A DNA stretch of 64,000 nucleotides from Saccharum officinarum (Eukaryota > Streptophyta > Magnoliopsida > Poales > Poaceae), in the NCBI GenBank assembly GCA_020631735.1, contig CM036223.1, positions 10,206,191-10,270,190 of the forward strand, in the 5' to 3' direction. The notes beneath the pieces are model-generated. The model was not told the origin of the DNA. It saw nothing but the letters and a program-made list of their open reading frames with translations, and did no database searches. The stretch's first letter is position 1; every line of letters starts with the position of its first letter. Shown here piece by piece: positions 34,407-46,260 of the stretch. The position numbers and the translations under genes were made by a program.

Positions 34407-36289
34407 TCTAGAAACTGTCAAGCTCTCTTGGGAAAAACCTGTTAGGAACAGCTCAAATATTGTAACAACCCTGTCTGAAAAGTTCAAAAGGCTGAGATAT
34501 GATTTGAAGCAATGGAGTAAAGGGTTGTCCAATATGAAAATGATGATTGAAAATTGCAATAAAGTTATCGTCTACCTAGATGCAGTTGAAGAGTTTAGAG
34601 CTTTGTTCAATCCTGAGTGGAATTTGAGAAAACTTGTTAAAAGGCAGCTTAGCAGGTTGCTTGTACAGCAGACTCAGTATTGGAAGCAAAGGAATACAAT
34701 CAATAGGATAAAATATGGGGATGAATGTACCAAGTACTTCCACTCGATGGCCACTATATCATACAGAAGGAATTTAATTGCCCAGGTTCAGGATGACTAT
34801 GGAGTGTTCCTGATCCACCATGAAGACAAGGCTAATCACTTGGGGTGTTCCTTCAAGAACAGAATGGGAATATTTGAGGATGTTTCCATGGAATTTGATT
34901 TGAGTGCTTTAGTAAACAATTTCCCCGATGACCTTAGTTGCCTGGTTTCTCCCTTCTCTGTGCCTGAAATAGATCATCTGATTAAAATTATGCCTGCTGA
35001 TAAGGCCCCTGGACCAGATGGCTTTAATGGAGTTTTTATAAAGAAATGCTGGCTTATTATCAAGGAAGACATATATAGATTGTTCAAGGATTTCTATGAT
35101 AGCAAAGTGAATTTGTCGCCAATTAATAACTCTTTCATTGTGTTGGTGCCTAAGATCAGTAATCCCATTATTGCCTTAGACTTCAGACCAATCTCCTGCT
35201 TAGCTGTTGTATCAATATGTTGACCAAACTTTTGGCAGAGAGACTCCAAAAGATTGTGCTTAAGATTATCCACAGGAATCAGTATGGTTTCATTAAGTTC
35301 AGAACCATTCAGGATTGCCTGGCATGGAGTTTTGAATACATTCACTAGTGTCATCATTCTAAGCAGGAGATAGTCATTGTGAAATTGGACTTTGCAAAAG
35401 CCTTTGACACTATTGAACATTCTACCATCATCAGCATGCTACAGGTTTTAGGCTTCCCCTCCAAGTGAATTCAGTGGGTTCATACTATTCTAAGCTTAGG
35501 GTCAGCATCTGTGCTGTTGAATGGGGTACCTGGGAAGAGCTTTGCCTGTAGAAGAGGAGTAAGACAAGGGGATCCTCTTTCCCCCTTTCTCTTTGTCAGA
35601 GCAGCTGAAATTCTACAGTATGTGATCAATGGTTTAAAAGAAAAAGGAATTATAAAACTGCTTATTCCCCAGCCCAATGATGATTTCCCAATTGTGCAGT
35701 ATGCTGATGACACTTTGCTCATCATGCAAGCTGATGCCAAGCAGCTGTTTTGTTTAAAGGTCATCCTGAATACCTTTGCCCATTCAACTGGTCTTAGGGT
35801 CAATTTCAGTAAGTCTATCATTGTCCCTATTAATGTGTCACCTGAAAAGATGCAAATCCTTGCTGGAACTTTGGGATGTCAGATTGGCTCCCTCCCCTTC
35901 ACCTATTTGGGCCTGGCTCTAGGAATCACTAAACCAAAGATTGAGGAGTTTGCACCTCTGTTGGATAGAGTGGAGAGAAAGTTGACTGCATGCTCCACAT
36001 TCCTTTCCTATTCTGGGAGGGTGGAGTATATTAACACTGTGATCACCCCTACGGTCACTTATGCAATGTGTACTTTCAAGCTTCACAAAGGAGTAATTCA
36101 TGGGGTGGATAGAATCAGGAAGCAGTGTTTATGGAGAGGCAACTCAGAAAGAAAAAAGAGGTGGTAATCTGGTTGCTTGGCCATTAGTGCAGAGAACTAA
36201 GAAAAAAGGTGGACTTGGCATCAAAATTTTGCTTTTGCAAAATGATGCTCTCCTGATGAAACAACTTCACAAATTTTACTCCAAGTCTA
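34407..36289 (+). pseudogene. LINE ORF2 reverse transcriptase, first half
   Basis: Open from the truncated 5' end to about 35220, with a Lys-rich region, YWKQRNTINRIKYGDECTKY and the RT motifs ADKAPGPDGFNGVFIKKCW and IVLVPKI...FRPIS. A frameshift follows near 35205 and in-frame stops near 35340 and 35467. The palm motifs KLDFAKAFD, GVRQGDPLSPFLF and VQYADDTLL remain visible, as does LTYLGLALG-like sequence (FTYLGLALGITK). The YADD catalytic pair is intact. It ends where the copia element enters, within LHKFYSKS. The remaining C-terminal part resumes at 41552. Confidence 0.9.
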
Positions 36290-36705
36290 TGTTGGCACTA
36301 GGACCTAATGCCCAGGTGAGCAGCACATGCTCTCCTTCCCTCTCCTCCTCCCCTGCACTAAGGAAGAAGAAGAGCCGAGCTCTTCTTCAGCACACACACA
36401 CTCTACTCAGTTTCAGTTCCTGAAACTGTAGACTCAAGAGATGGTGGCAAGAGCTGCCATTTGCATTGCATTTCATTGGTTTATATACATCCTACATGTA
36501 CCAACTATGGTACTGTCTACCTACTCCTAGTACATGGTATACATCACCTTCTACCAACTATGGATGATGCAATACTACCAACTAAAGTACTAGGGATGGC
36601 CTATTGCCATACTTGCTGCAGTGTTCAGGGCATGGATAGCAGACCTGACCATGCCCTTGACTTGCAGAGGTAAGGGAGTGGAGGATCAGCAGATTAAGTC
36701 TAACA
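36290..36705 (-). repeat. 3' LTR of the copia element
   Basis: 416 bp. On the minus strand it begins TGTTAGACTTAATC and ends GTGCCAACA. It differs from the 5' LTR at four positions by direct reading. Confidence 0.95.
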
Positions 36706-36718
36706 ATCTTTCCCTAAT
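36706..36718 (-). other. Polypurine tract of the copia element
   Basis: On the minus strand ATTAGGGAAAGAT directly abuts the 3' LTR, where plus-strand synthesis is primed. Confidence 0.7.
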
Positions 36719-36728
36719 CCTGCTGTCC

Positions 36729-39700
36729 TTACTTGACCTCAATCATGCCAATCATCCCCCTCAGTTCCTGGAACCGAAACCGACCAAGTGACTTGGTGAG
36801 GTTGTCAGCGAGTTGCCGCCTGGTATCGACGAACTCGATGACGAGCTGCCCCCCATCGACGCAATCACGAAGAAAGTGAAACTTCACATCTATGTGCTTG
36901 CTTCTGTCGTGCAGAACTGGATTCTTTGCCAGCGCAATCGCTGGCTGGTTGTCCACCTTGAGTGCCGGCGGCTGGACCTAGGCTCCGGTGAGCTCTGCCA
37001 GTAGCCGCCACAGTCAGACCACCTGGCATGCCGCCGTGGCTGCTGCGACATACTCCACCTCACATGTCGACAGCGCCACCATCTTTTGCTTCAAGGATTG
37101 CCAGGCAATCGGTGACGATCCGAGGAAGACGAGGACGCCTGAAGTGCTCCGCCGTCCATCAACGTCGCCGGCCATGTCCGCATCGCTGAAGACCGTCAGT
37201 GCAGCATCTTCCGAGGCCTTGGGCGGTGCCTCACTGAACACTGAGAGCTGGATGCCCCCACGCTTGGGGAAGACAATGCCCAACTCTGTCGTGCCCTGGA
37301 TATAGCAGAGCAGCCGCTTGACCGTTGCCCAATGGTCCTCCCTTGGGTCCTCCATGAACTGGCTCACGTAGCCCACCGCGAACGCAATGTCCGACCGCGT
37401 GTGCGTGAGCCAGCGCAGCCCGCCGACGATGCTCCGGTAGAGAGTGGAGTCTACCTTCGCCGCGGTGCTCTGCTTCGAGAGCTTGATGCGTTCCTCCATT
37501 GGCGTGGCTACCGCCTTGCAGCCCGCCATGCCCGCCCGCTCGAGCAACTTCAGCGCGTAGGCACGCTGCCCCAGCTTGATGACATCCTTCCCCTGCCTCA
37601 CCTCGATGCCGAGGTAATAGGACAGAGCGCCGAGGTCGCTCATCCGGAAACGTGTCGCCATTTCTTCCTTGAAGCGTCCAATGTCTTCTGCTCGAGCTTC
37701 GGTGACGATGAGATCATCGACGTACACCCCGATGATGAGGTGCTCCTTCCCCCGTCGGCGGGTGTACAAGGCATGCTCTGTGGCGCACCAAGCGAACCCA
37801 AGCTCTGCCATGGTGGCGTCGAGATTGGCGTTCCAGGCCCGCGGGGCTTGACGCAGGCCGTAGAGCGCCTTGCGTAGCCGCAAGACCTTCCGCTCTGCTC
37901 CCTTGACGATGAAACCCAGCGGCTGCTTGATGAAGACGGTCTCGGCCAGGTCCCCATTGAGGAATGCCGACTTGACGTTGAGATGGTGGACCGACCAATC
38001 CTTAGCCGCCGCAAGCGCGAGCAAGAGCCTGACCGACTCCATGCGAGCGATCGGCGCGAACACCTCCTCGAAGTCTACTCCTTCACGCTGGACGAAGCCG
38101 CGGGCGACGAGCCGCGCCTTGTGCTTCACCACGGCGCTACGCTCGTCCCGCTTCACCTTGAACACCCATTTGAGCCCGATCGGCCGGCATGCCGGCGACG
38201 GATCGACCAGCTCCCAGGTGTGGTTGTCCTTGACCGCCTTTAATTCTTCAAGCATTGCCTTTCGCCACGCCGCATCGCGCTCCGCGACGGCAAATGTGGC
38301 TGGCTCTTCTGCGCTCATGAGAAGCAGAGTTTGATCAGCATCGTCGAGCATCCGCGCCGCCAGTCCTGGCACTGTCGCCTCGCCGACCACATTGTCCACC
38401 CATCGGAATCTGACGTCCTCCCCTTCATGGAAAGCATCCACGAAATCTGAGACATCTGATGGTGGGGATGCATACTTGATTGTGTCCTCTGCTGCCGGCG
38501 TTCCTAGTTCGGGTGAAGCAGGGGATTGCTCCCCAATTGGCCCAGGCGAGCTCAAATGGCCCGTCCTGCCTGGGCTGAGTGGCTCCACCTCTGCAGCCGT
38601 CGGCTGCTCTGCTTCCGCCATCGTAGGCTCTGGCGCCTGTGCTTCCCCGGCCACCGGCGGCTCCACCACCTCACCATGGCCGCGGATCACCAAGTGTTCC
38701 ACAACAAACATGTTGCAGCGTCCACCACCGCCTTGGCCTTCCGCTGCTTCTGGCTCGTCCTAGCTCCATGCCGCAGCCTCATCGAAGACCACGTCCCGGG
38801 ATACCACCACCTTGCCGCCAACCAGATCGTACAGGCGATATGCCTTCGATCCGCCCTCATAGCCGAGGAACACCATGCGCGTGCTTCTGTCCTCCAGCTT
38901 GCCGAGTCCCGGCTTGGTGGCCTTCACGTGGCCGATGCAGCCAAAGGTGCGCAGGAACGTGACATTAGGCTTGCGCCCATGCCACGCTTCGAATGGTGTC
39001 ATCCCCTTCAAGGCCTTGGTGGGCGAGCGGTTCAAGATGAACACCGTTGTGCTCACTGCTTCGCCCCAGAACTCCGCCGGCATCTCTTTCGCCTTCATCA
39101 TCGAGCGCGCCATGCCGACGATAGTTTGATTCCGACGCTCCACCACACCATTCTGCTGCAGTGAGTAGGGCGCCGTGAGGTGGCGGCCGACCCCCTCATC
39201 CGCACAGTAGGTGGCAAACTCCACCGCCGTGAATTCGCTGCCGCGATCCGTCCGAAGCACCCGCAACTTCTTCCCGGACTCCACCTCTGCACGTGCTTTG
39301 AAGCGCTTGATGGCATCCGCCGCGTCGCTCTTGCTCGTCAGGAGCTGCAGCCACATGTAGCGACTACAGTCGTCCACGAGCAGGAGGAAGTACCTCCGGC
39401 CGCCGTGCGTCGCCGGCGTGATTGGCCCGCAAAGGTCCCCATGGACCAGCTCGAGCGGATCAGCCGCGCGATATCTTGCCGCCTTGGGGAACGGTAGTCG
39501 CCTCTGCTTCCCCACCAGGCAGCTGTCGCAGAGCTCTCCGGCGTGCTTGATCTGCGGCAGCCCGGTCACCATCTTCCCCAGCCACCCAAGAGCGTCGAAG
39601 CTTAGGTGGCCGAATCGACCATGCCATAACCATGGTTCCTCCGAGCACGACGTTGCGAGGCACACCGGCTACTCTACCTTCAAATCCAGCAGGTAGAGAC

Positions 39701-41086
39701 GGTTACGGAACCTCGATACCTTGGCTAGGAGTCGGCCGTCCTAGTCCCTGATGCGCAGCACCCCATTGCGTATCAACACCTCCGCACCGTGCTCATCAAG
39801 CTGTCCTAGGCTGACGATGCTCGATCGGAGCTCTGGGATGTAGTAGACGTCCGTGAGAGCGCGGTGCTCACGGTTCTTGCACCGGAAGAGCACGGTACCG
39901 TGCCCTCGGATCTGCACCCGGGAGCCATCGCCGAACCTGACGCTCCCGGCGTGCTTCTCGTCCAGCTCGGAGAAGGCGGCGCGGCAGCCCGTCATGTGGT
40001 TGCTCGCCCCGGAGTCGAGGTACCACCTCGGCTCCGACTCGTCTCCGGCAGCTCCCAAATGGACCTGCGCACGCGGCTCATCAAGGTAAACGACCGGCGG
40101 CGCAGACCTCTGCTCCACCTCCGCCGCCACTGCTTTGCCGCTCTCCGCGCAGAACACCCCCATTAGGAGCGCGTGCTCGCCGTCACTGTCGTCCTGGGCA
40201 AAGGTGCGCCTCCTCCTTCTTTCCCGGCCTTTTGTTTGGGCACTCCCGTGCCTAGTGCCCGACCTCACCGCATTTACGGCAAGCATTGGGGTCAGAGAAT
40301 TTCTTCTTGCCCCTCTTCTTCTCCGTCGGTGCCTTGCCACGGCCACGGTCACCACCACCACGACTGGAGCCTTCCCCGGTCTTGCGCTTCTCCTTCATCC
40401 GCGCCGACCACTCCTCCTCCATTAGTAGTAGCTTGGGCTTCTCCTTCTCCGATGGCGCGCGATCCTCCACCGTGCGAAGCCGCCCGGTGACGTCCTCGAG
40501 CGACAATGTGGACAAGTCCAACATCCTCGACACGCAGTAGTTTGGCCACGACGTCCTCGTCGTCGACCGGCTTGCCGTAGGTGGCCAGCTGACTCGCGAT
40601 CGATTGCAGCCGAAGCGCGAAGTCCTCCACGGCCTCTCCGGGCTTGAATCGAAGGTTGTCGAACTCGCGGCGCAGCTGCTGCGCCTTTGCCTTCTTGGCT
40701 CGGTCCGAGCCAAGGCGGAAGGACGCGAGCATGTCCCACGCCTCCTTCGCCGTGTTCTTCGACCCGATGGCCTCATGGAACTCGGACGGCGTGGACGCCA
40801 TGAGCGCCTCCATGACGCCCACCTCCACATCCTCACCGGCATTGCCGATCTCCACCGCAGCCCACCACCTCCGCGAGCGCAGCTTCCACTTCATGTGGAC
40901 AGCCCACTCACCGTAGTTGGTGTGGGTGAGCATCGGCCAGGTGTTGGACCCGCCGACCTCCCTCACCGTGCGCACCTCCACGGCAGGATGGGATGCCGAG
41001 GCCAGCTGCTTCTCCTTGGCCGCTGCTGCAGCTGCCACCGCAGCCGCCTTTGCACCCATCCCTACGCCTGCTGCAGCCGTGTCCAT
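36729..41086 (-). pseudogene. Copia gag-pol, multiple stops and a gag deletion
   Basis: Gag starts at an ATG at 41086 (MDTAAAGVGMG). It carries the UBN2-type gag region (YGEWAVHMKWKLRSR, AKEAWDML, LRREFDNLRFKPGE) up to about 40520. There a short deletion shifts the frame before LDLSTLSLEDVTGRL and the knuckle CRKCGEVGH. Protease: WYLDSGASNHMTG. Integrase: WHGRFGHLSFDAL, CDSCLVGKQ, DDCSRYMWLQ, APYSLQQNGVVERRNQT. Reverse transcriptase: WVFKVKRDE, HHLNVKSAFLNGDL, LYGLRQAPRAW, GVYVDDLIVT. RNase H: TVFSDADMAGD, STCEVEYVAAATAA and NQPAIALAKNPVLHDRSKHID. In-frame stops interrupt it between protease and integrase (TAG near 39741 and another near 39690), after integrase (TAG near 38760) and in RNase H (TGA and TAG near 36970-37014). 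No functional polyprotein is possible. Confidence 0.95.
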
Positions 41087-41116
41087 CACCGGCAACTATG
41101 CCCAGCGACTTGTACG

Positions 41117-41128
41117 GCTCTGATACCA
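41117..41128 (-). other. Primer binding site, tRNA-iMet type
   Basis: On the minus strand TGGTATCAGAGC, two bases inside the 5' LTR, is complementary to the 3' end of plant initiator tRNA-Met, the usual copia primer. Confidence 0.92.
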
Positions 41129-41130
41129 CT

Positions 41131-41546
41131 TGTTGGCACTAGGACCTAATGCCCAGGTGAGCAGCACCTGCTCTCCTTCCCTCTCCTCCTCCCCTGCACT
41201 AAGGAAGAAGAAGAGCCGAGCTCTTCTTCAGCACACACACACTCTACTCAGTTTCAGTTCCTGAAACTGTAGACTCAAGAGATGGTGGCAAGAGCTACCA
41301 TTTGCATTGCATTTCATTGGTTTATATACATCCTACATGTACCAACTATGGTACTGTCTACCTACTCCTAGTACATGGTATACATCACCTTCTACCAACT
41401 ATGGATGATGCAATACTACCAACTAAAGTACTAGGGATGGCCTATTGCCATACTTGCTGTAGTGTTCAGGGCATGGATAGCAGACCTGACCATGCCCTTG
41501 ACTTGCAGAGGTAAGGGAGTGGAGGATCATCAGATTAAGTCTAACA
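41131..41546 (-). repeat. 5' LTR of the copia element
   Basis: 416 bp, same ends as the 3' LTR. The four differences are near 41168, 41297, 41460 and 41529. Confidence 0.95.
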
Positions 41547-41551
41547 GTCTA

Positions 41552-42488
41552 ACATTCCCTGGGTAAATCTAGTTTGGTTCAAGTACTATAATGGAAGAGT
41601 CCCCCATATTCAAAGAGAGGTGGGATCCTTTTGGTGGAGAGACATTTTTAGATTAAAAAACCTTTATGGTGGCATCACTTCTTGTCAGCTTGGAGATGGC
41701 TCCTCTATTTTGTTCTGGAGAGATAACTGGGCTGGTGAATGCATTGAGGATCTCTTTCCTAATCTTGCACAGTTTGCTAGATTTCCTGATATGTCAGTTA
41801 TGGAAGCAGGTCAGGCCTCCTGCCTTGAAGATTTGTTCATTATCCCAATTTCTCAAGCTGCTGCCTTGGAACTAGAAGAGATGAGAGATCTTGTTCAGGA
41901 CTTTGCTATGACTAATGAACCTGATTAGAGGATCTTTTGTTGGGGGAACAATAAATTTGCAGCAGCTAAGCTGTACAAATTAGCCTTCTCCAGTGAGCAG
42001 GTGCCTAATATCTTCCTCCTGATCTGGAAATGTAAAGTCACCCCAAGAATTAAGTTCTTTACATGGCTCATCATCTTGGACAGACTCAACACAAGGAACA
42101 TGCTGGTTAGAAGACACTTCAACGTGCAACCTGATAGTCTCTGTGTCCTTTGTGCTGACAGAGAGGAAGAAACAATTGCTCACCTATTCTTCCAATGTGA
42201 TTTTGCTAAAGCCTGCTGGGATAAGATAGGCATCAGCTGGAATCTGAATGATGATCTGCACAACGTAATTGAAAGGACAAGGCAACATGCTGGATTGCCT
42301 CTCTTTATGGAAATCTTCCTGATTGCTGCTGGGAGCTTTGGAAGATCAGAAACAGGCAAATTTTTTACGGCGTCCAAGCTTCATTTAGCGGGTGGCTCAG
42401 AAACTTCAAGGATGAGGCAGCTCTTCAAGCACATAGGCTTAATGATGATAGTAGAAGATCTGTGTTGTTGTGGCTCGATGCCTTGTAA
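41552..42488 (+). pseudogene. LINE ORF2 C-terminal part with zf-RVT domain
   Basis: Continues the frame interrupted at 36289. It reads WVNLVWFKYYNGRVPH, FWWRDIFRLKNLYGG, LGDGSSILFWRDNWAGE and, after an in-frame TAG at 41926, the zinc-finger-like zf-RVT domain: IWKCKVTPRIKFFTWLI, RRHFNVQPDSLCVLCAD, EETIAHLFFQCDFAKACW. A one-base shift near 42328 separates FLIAA from WELWKIRNRQIFYG. The original stop is the TAA at 42486-42488 (LLWLDAL). Inactive. Confidence 0.88.
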
Positions 42489-42699
42489 TTTTCTTCTTCT
42501 TCTTTTTTCCTGCTCAGTCTCCCTCCTTCACGTGTGGCTCGTCCTACCCTTTCCCTCAGCCTCTCTTGTAAGTAAGTTCTGTTCTTGTACTCCCTTTTTT
42601 GTTTGTATTTATTAAATTTTGAGCACCGTGGGGAACTCCCCCACGGTCTTTCGCGTCAAAAAAAAAAACAAGAGGGAATATGCATAACATTACACTTGC

Positions 42700-43971
42700 C
42701 TTGCGTCTTCGCTTCACGCGCCTGGCACGCAAGTTGTACCGCGTAGCTTCCGGCGGTGAGCAGGAAGCTGTTGATGAAGGTGCCAGATTAGATAACTGTG
42801 AGATGACACCTGCATGAAAAAACAAGGGAACATTTAAAAAGGTGACGGCAAACAGTGGATGAGTCAAGGACATACCAAAGATGACATATACACATAGCTG
42901 TATGGAGTATTGAAAACTTGCAGGCATACCATAGATGACATGTACACACAGCTACAGATAACAATGCTTTGAGTTTGTGTACACTTAATGAATCGAATAT
43001 TGCTTTATCTGTGTCATTCAATTATGTGCAAGGGAAGCTATGAACTATTATCACATATGGATCTGTTGTTTCACTTTCAAAAGCATTGGATAGATGATAT
43101 ATATAACAAATTACAACAGGGTAATGTTTCAGCATCTGCTAATGCATGAGTTGAAGATATTGAACCACGGTGCTGAGATTGGAAATGATGAAGAGTTGAT
43201 GATATCAGTACCAGTGTAGAGAGGCAAGGCAGATTAATCGTAGCAGTAGTACACTGGATCTTCGTGTGTGAAGGAAAAAGGGTATGGGAATGTTGAGTAC
43301 GTACCAGAACCGGAGCTTCAAGGAAGGATCCAAGCAGGTTGAGCCCACGGATGCAGTCGATACAAAGGCGGCGCCTGTGGGTTGGATCTAGAGACGGAAG
43401 CACAAGGAAGAAGCGGCATCACGTTGATGGAATCGTTTGGTCAGGAAGCTCGTCGACAGGGAGACCTGTGAAACGAAGTAAGGCTCCCCTTCAACCCTAA
43501 CCGAACGGATCGGCCAAGACAAACGAGAAAAGGGAGGAGAGGGGGGAGTCGAAAACGCACCGGATTTGAAGGTGGTGCGTTCGTAGCCAATGACGGGGGG
43601 GGTGGATCTGGTACTCAAGACGCCAAGGACGACGCAACGGCTGTGGTACGGCAAGGTGGACCAAATCCGACGAGTCGCGCCGTGTGGAGTGCAGCTAACG
43701 TCTCCGGTCGGCGGGTGGGGAAGGGAGAAGGAGGGAAGGGCGGCGGGCGGCAATGCAGGAGGGGGTGGGGAAGCGGCGGCTGCGGAAGCAACAACTCGGA
43801 GCGGCGGAACCCTAGACGCGCGTGAGTGAATGCGAGAGGGAGAGTGAAGACGGTGGCAGCTGAATGTTGTAGTGCAGCCGAACGCCTGGACGAGGCCTGC
43901 TCAATGGCTGGGCCCCAAGGCCCATCAGCTCCGGCCACAACCAGCCACAAATTCGACCAGCCGAACGGGGC
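42700..43971. other. Right-hand portion of the Harbinger element
   Basis: Probable leader and promoter region of the minus-strand ORF1, then a GC-rich block (43560-43870) and the right terminal repeat. No protein domain. Confidence 0.5.
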
Positions 43972-44221
43972 CTAAACATATTGGATATTTGGATAGAACC
44001 TTCGTGACCATTGCTGGGAGCCTTGGAGGCTACCTTGGGACGTATAAGCCCATCTGTCTACAATGAAATATGTCCACTAAGAATCTAAGATTTATGTATT
44101 TCAATTTTATTTTTTCACGGTATGATTCATTACGAAGAGTAAATGTAATTAGATTCAAGCATATGTGACATACAAAGCCACCATGCTGAGGGAAAAAATA
44201 TCGGCTTCAGTAACATATTTA

Positions 44222-44452
44222 GGGGGTGTTTGGTTTAAGGAGTTAAAGTTTAACAAACACGGTAGCACTTTCGTCTTATTTGACAAAAAATTTCTAATTT
44301 TGGACTAATTAGGCTTAATAGATTCGTCTCGTAAATTACTCCTAATCTGTGTCGACATGCATGCAATTAGTCTACATTTAGTACTCCATGCATTTAAGGG
44401 AACATTGATGTGATGTGAGTTAAACTTTAACCCATTGAAACCTAACATGCCC
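44222..44452. mobile_element. Complete Tourist-like MITE, TSD TTA
   Basis: Left GGGGTGTTTGGTTTAAGGAGTTAAAGTTTAAC; the right end in reverse gives GGGCATGTTAGGTTTCAATGGGTTAAAGTTTAAC. TTA flanks at 44219-44221 and 44453-44455. Internal GGACTAATTAGGCTTAATAG and TGCATGCAATTAGTC. Confidence 0.85.
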
Positions 44453-44588
44453 TTAGCACGCGCACAAGCTATTAAAACATCATCTTTTTCTACGCTTAAT
44501 CTAAAAAAAATCTCTCCCGCTGAGATGCCCCCTCCACCCACACACACACACCAGAAAATGTTAAAAAAAAAAACTACATGCTCTCTCC

Positions 44589-46260
44589 TTGCTCACTATG
44601 GTACTCCTCGTCACTCCCATCTCTCACGAGCCCGCGCCCAACCCCTCACGTCTGTGCCCGGCAGCCACGGTTCGATCCCTGATTCCGTCTCTTCTTTGCT
44701 CGAGCTGGAGGCGCTGCCGTCGGTGCGCGGCCGCCGGGGGGCTAACTGCCGGGTGCGCGGCTGCCTCCGATCGAACAGACCACGATCACCTCGGCCTTCT
44801 CCGCCGCCGTCTCCTCCTCCTTGCGGGTCCAAACCTCCCCACGATGGCACGGCACTTGGCCGGATCCAGATTGGAGGTACTCCCCACTTCCCCGCTTCTT
44901 CTTCGCGTCACAAGCGACCCCGGACCCTCGCCGGATCGGATACAAAGGAGCCGCCGCCGCCGCCGGCGGCTGTGGAGGGGCCGCCGCCACCATGTGAGTC
45001 GCCCATCGCGGGGCCTTCCCCACGCCTTGTGGATCCGGCGGCGCTCTCTCCTCGCCCTGGGATCCGGCGGCGCCCCCTCCCCATCGCCCTGTGGATCCGG
45101 CGGTGCCCCGTCCCCATCCCCATCGTCATCGGCGCCCCTTCCTTTGGTGCCAGATCCTGGCGGCAGCGCCCCCTTCGTGAATGCCGACGCCCCTTCCCTA
45201 CCTCGCAATGGATCTTCACCTTGGTTAAGAAGGTTTCTGGAGAAGCACAAAATACTGAGAACTGTGCCGCTAGCATGGTGATCGGTGATGGTGTCCTTAC
45301 CCCAGCAATCTCAGGTGGATATTTTACTACCACAGTAATCTATTTGATTGCCTCTCATGTTGAGCAAAATTGCAGTTATTTATCATGCTTCATTCTGCTT
45401 GGTCTTTTCTTGCAGTCTCTCATCTATGTCCGGATTACAAGTTCGAGCTTCTGGTTTAGAGCATAGTAAGTACAAATCATCTTTGTGAACTCACAACTCT
45501 TGATGCAAAAATACTGAAAACACACCTGGTTGTTATTGGAGTACTAGCAGTTGCAAATTTATAGCAATATGTAATTTCACTTGATACATAGGAGTAGAAT
45601 AAATTCCAAAAACCTATACTGGTTGTTATGGGAGTACTAGCAGTTGTACACATTTTAGAACCGTTATCATAGAAATATATATACAATTTTTTGCGCATAT
45701 TATCATAGAACTATTTTATGAAGATTACCTTTTATCATTTATATATCGAGATTCTCTGGCATACTTTTTAGAATCACCAACCAGTTTACTTCAGAAGTTT
45801 TATCCTGTTGCGTTTCACATGCAATTTGTGTCCTATCCAGGTTCTGTAGTTATCCTTTCGTGCATTGTGTTGGTTGGTCTATTTGCCTTGCAACACCGAG
45901 GTACTCAGAAGGCTGCATTCATGTTTGCACCAATTGTCAACATCTGGCTCCTTTCCATTGGAGGAAATGGTTTATACTACATTCATCATTGGAACCCAAA
46001 TATATATCAAGCTCTCTCTCCATATTATATGGTTAAGTTCTTTAAAAAGACGGGTAAAGATGGATGGATTGCTTTAGGAGGGATACTTTCTTTCTGTGAC
46101 AGGTTAGTTACTATCAGCCCTACAGTGGGGTGATGTATCATGTTTGCCTTTCCCTTCCTGTTCTTTATAATAACCTGGTTGCCATTTATAGGATTTAATC
46201 ACCAGGTCTACTTTCCACTTTTCAGGCAGTGAAGCAATGACTTAGGTCATTTTACGAGTC
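44589..46260 (+). pseudogene. HAK/KUP-type potassium transporter pseudogene
   Basis: Three pieces keep exon-like borders. About 45225-45316 reads RRFLEKHKILRTV and, after a break that removes the start of a membrane segment, MVIGDGVLTPAIS. 45841-46102 reads [58 protein letters not shown] and [11 protein letters not shown]. At about 46227 GSEAM is followed by a small deletion and a stop where family members continue with F-A-D-L-G-H-F. These are successive parts of the K_trans (KUP/HAK/KT) K+ uptake permease, which normally has about 12 membrane segments and 750-800 residues. Introns are retained, so this is not a processed copy. The GC-rich sequence upstream (44589-45215) does not resemble HAK and may be unrelated sequence joined to it. 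Confidence 0.8.

Larger units (their letters stand above)
36290..41546 (-). mobile_element. Ty1/copia LTR retrotransposon, complete, TSD GTCTA
   Basis: Two 416-bp LTRs in direct orientation bound a 4.4-kb interior. GTCTA lies at 36285-36289 and 41547-41551. Read on the minus strand, the order is 5' LTR, tRNA-iMet primer site, gag, protease, integrase, reverse transcriptase, RNase H, polypurine tract, 3' LTR, the copia gene order. It interrupts the zf-RVT-side coding sequence of the surrounding LINE. Confidence 0.97.
34407..42666 (+). mobile_element. 5'-truncated LINE in the Harbinger element, itself split by a copia element
   Basis: AACAAGAGGGAATAT occurs just before (34392-34406) and just after the oligo-A tail (42667-42681), a 15-bp target duplication. 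The 3' end shows a T-rich tract, the short hairpin ACCGTGGGG-AACT-CCCCACGGT and poly(A). Subtracting the copia element and its target copy leaves about 3.0 kb: the reverse-transcriptase C-terminal two-thirds, the zf-RVT region and the 3' UTR of an L1-type element. The endonuclease is missing. Confidence 0.92.
29896..43972 (-). mobile_element. PIF/Harbinger DNA transposon (TSD TAA) carrying nested LINE and copia insertions
   Basis: The left end GGCTGCGTTCGTCTGGCAGATTTGTGGCT matches the reverse of the right end, GGCCCCGTTCGGCTGGTCGAATTTGTGGCT. TAA flanks both sides (29893-29895 and 43973-43975). Inside, on the minus strand, are a DDE_Tnp_4-type transposase (30721-31985) and a Myb/SANT-like second protein (33384-34304), the two-gene set of PIF/Harbinger elements. 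Without the LINE (34407-42666 plus one duplicated target copy) the element is about 5.8 kb. Both genes are broken. Confidence 0.93.

Noticed and set aside
37332..41149. Plus-strand open frames
   Set aside because: Antisense shadows of the copia gag-pol region.
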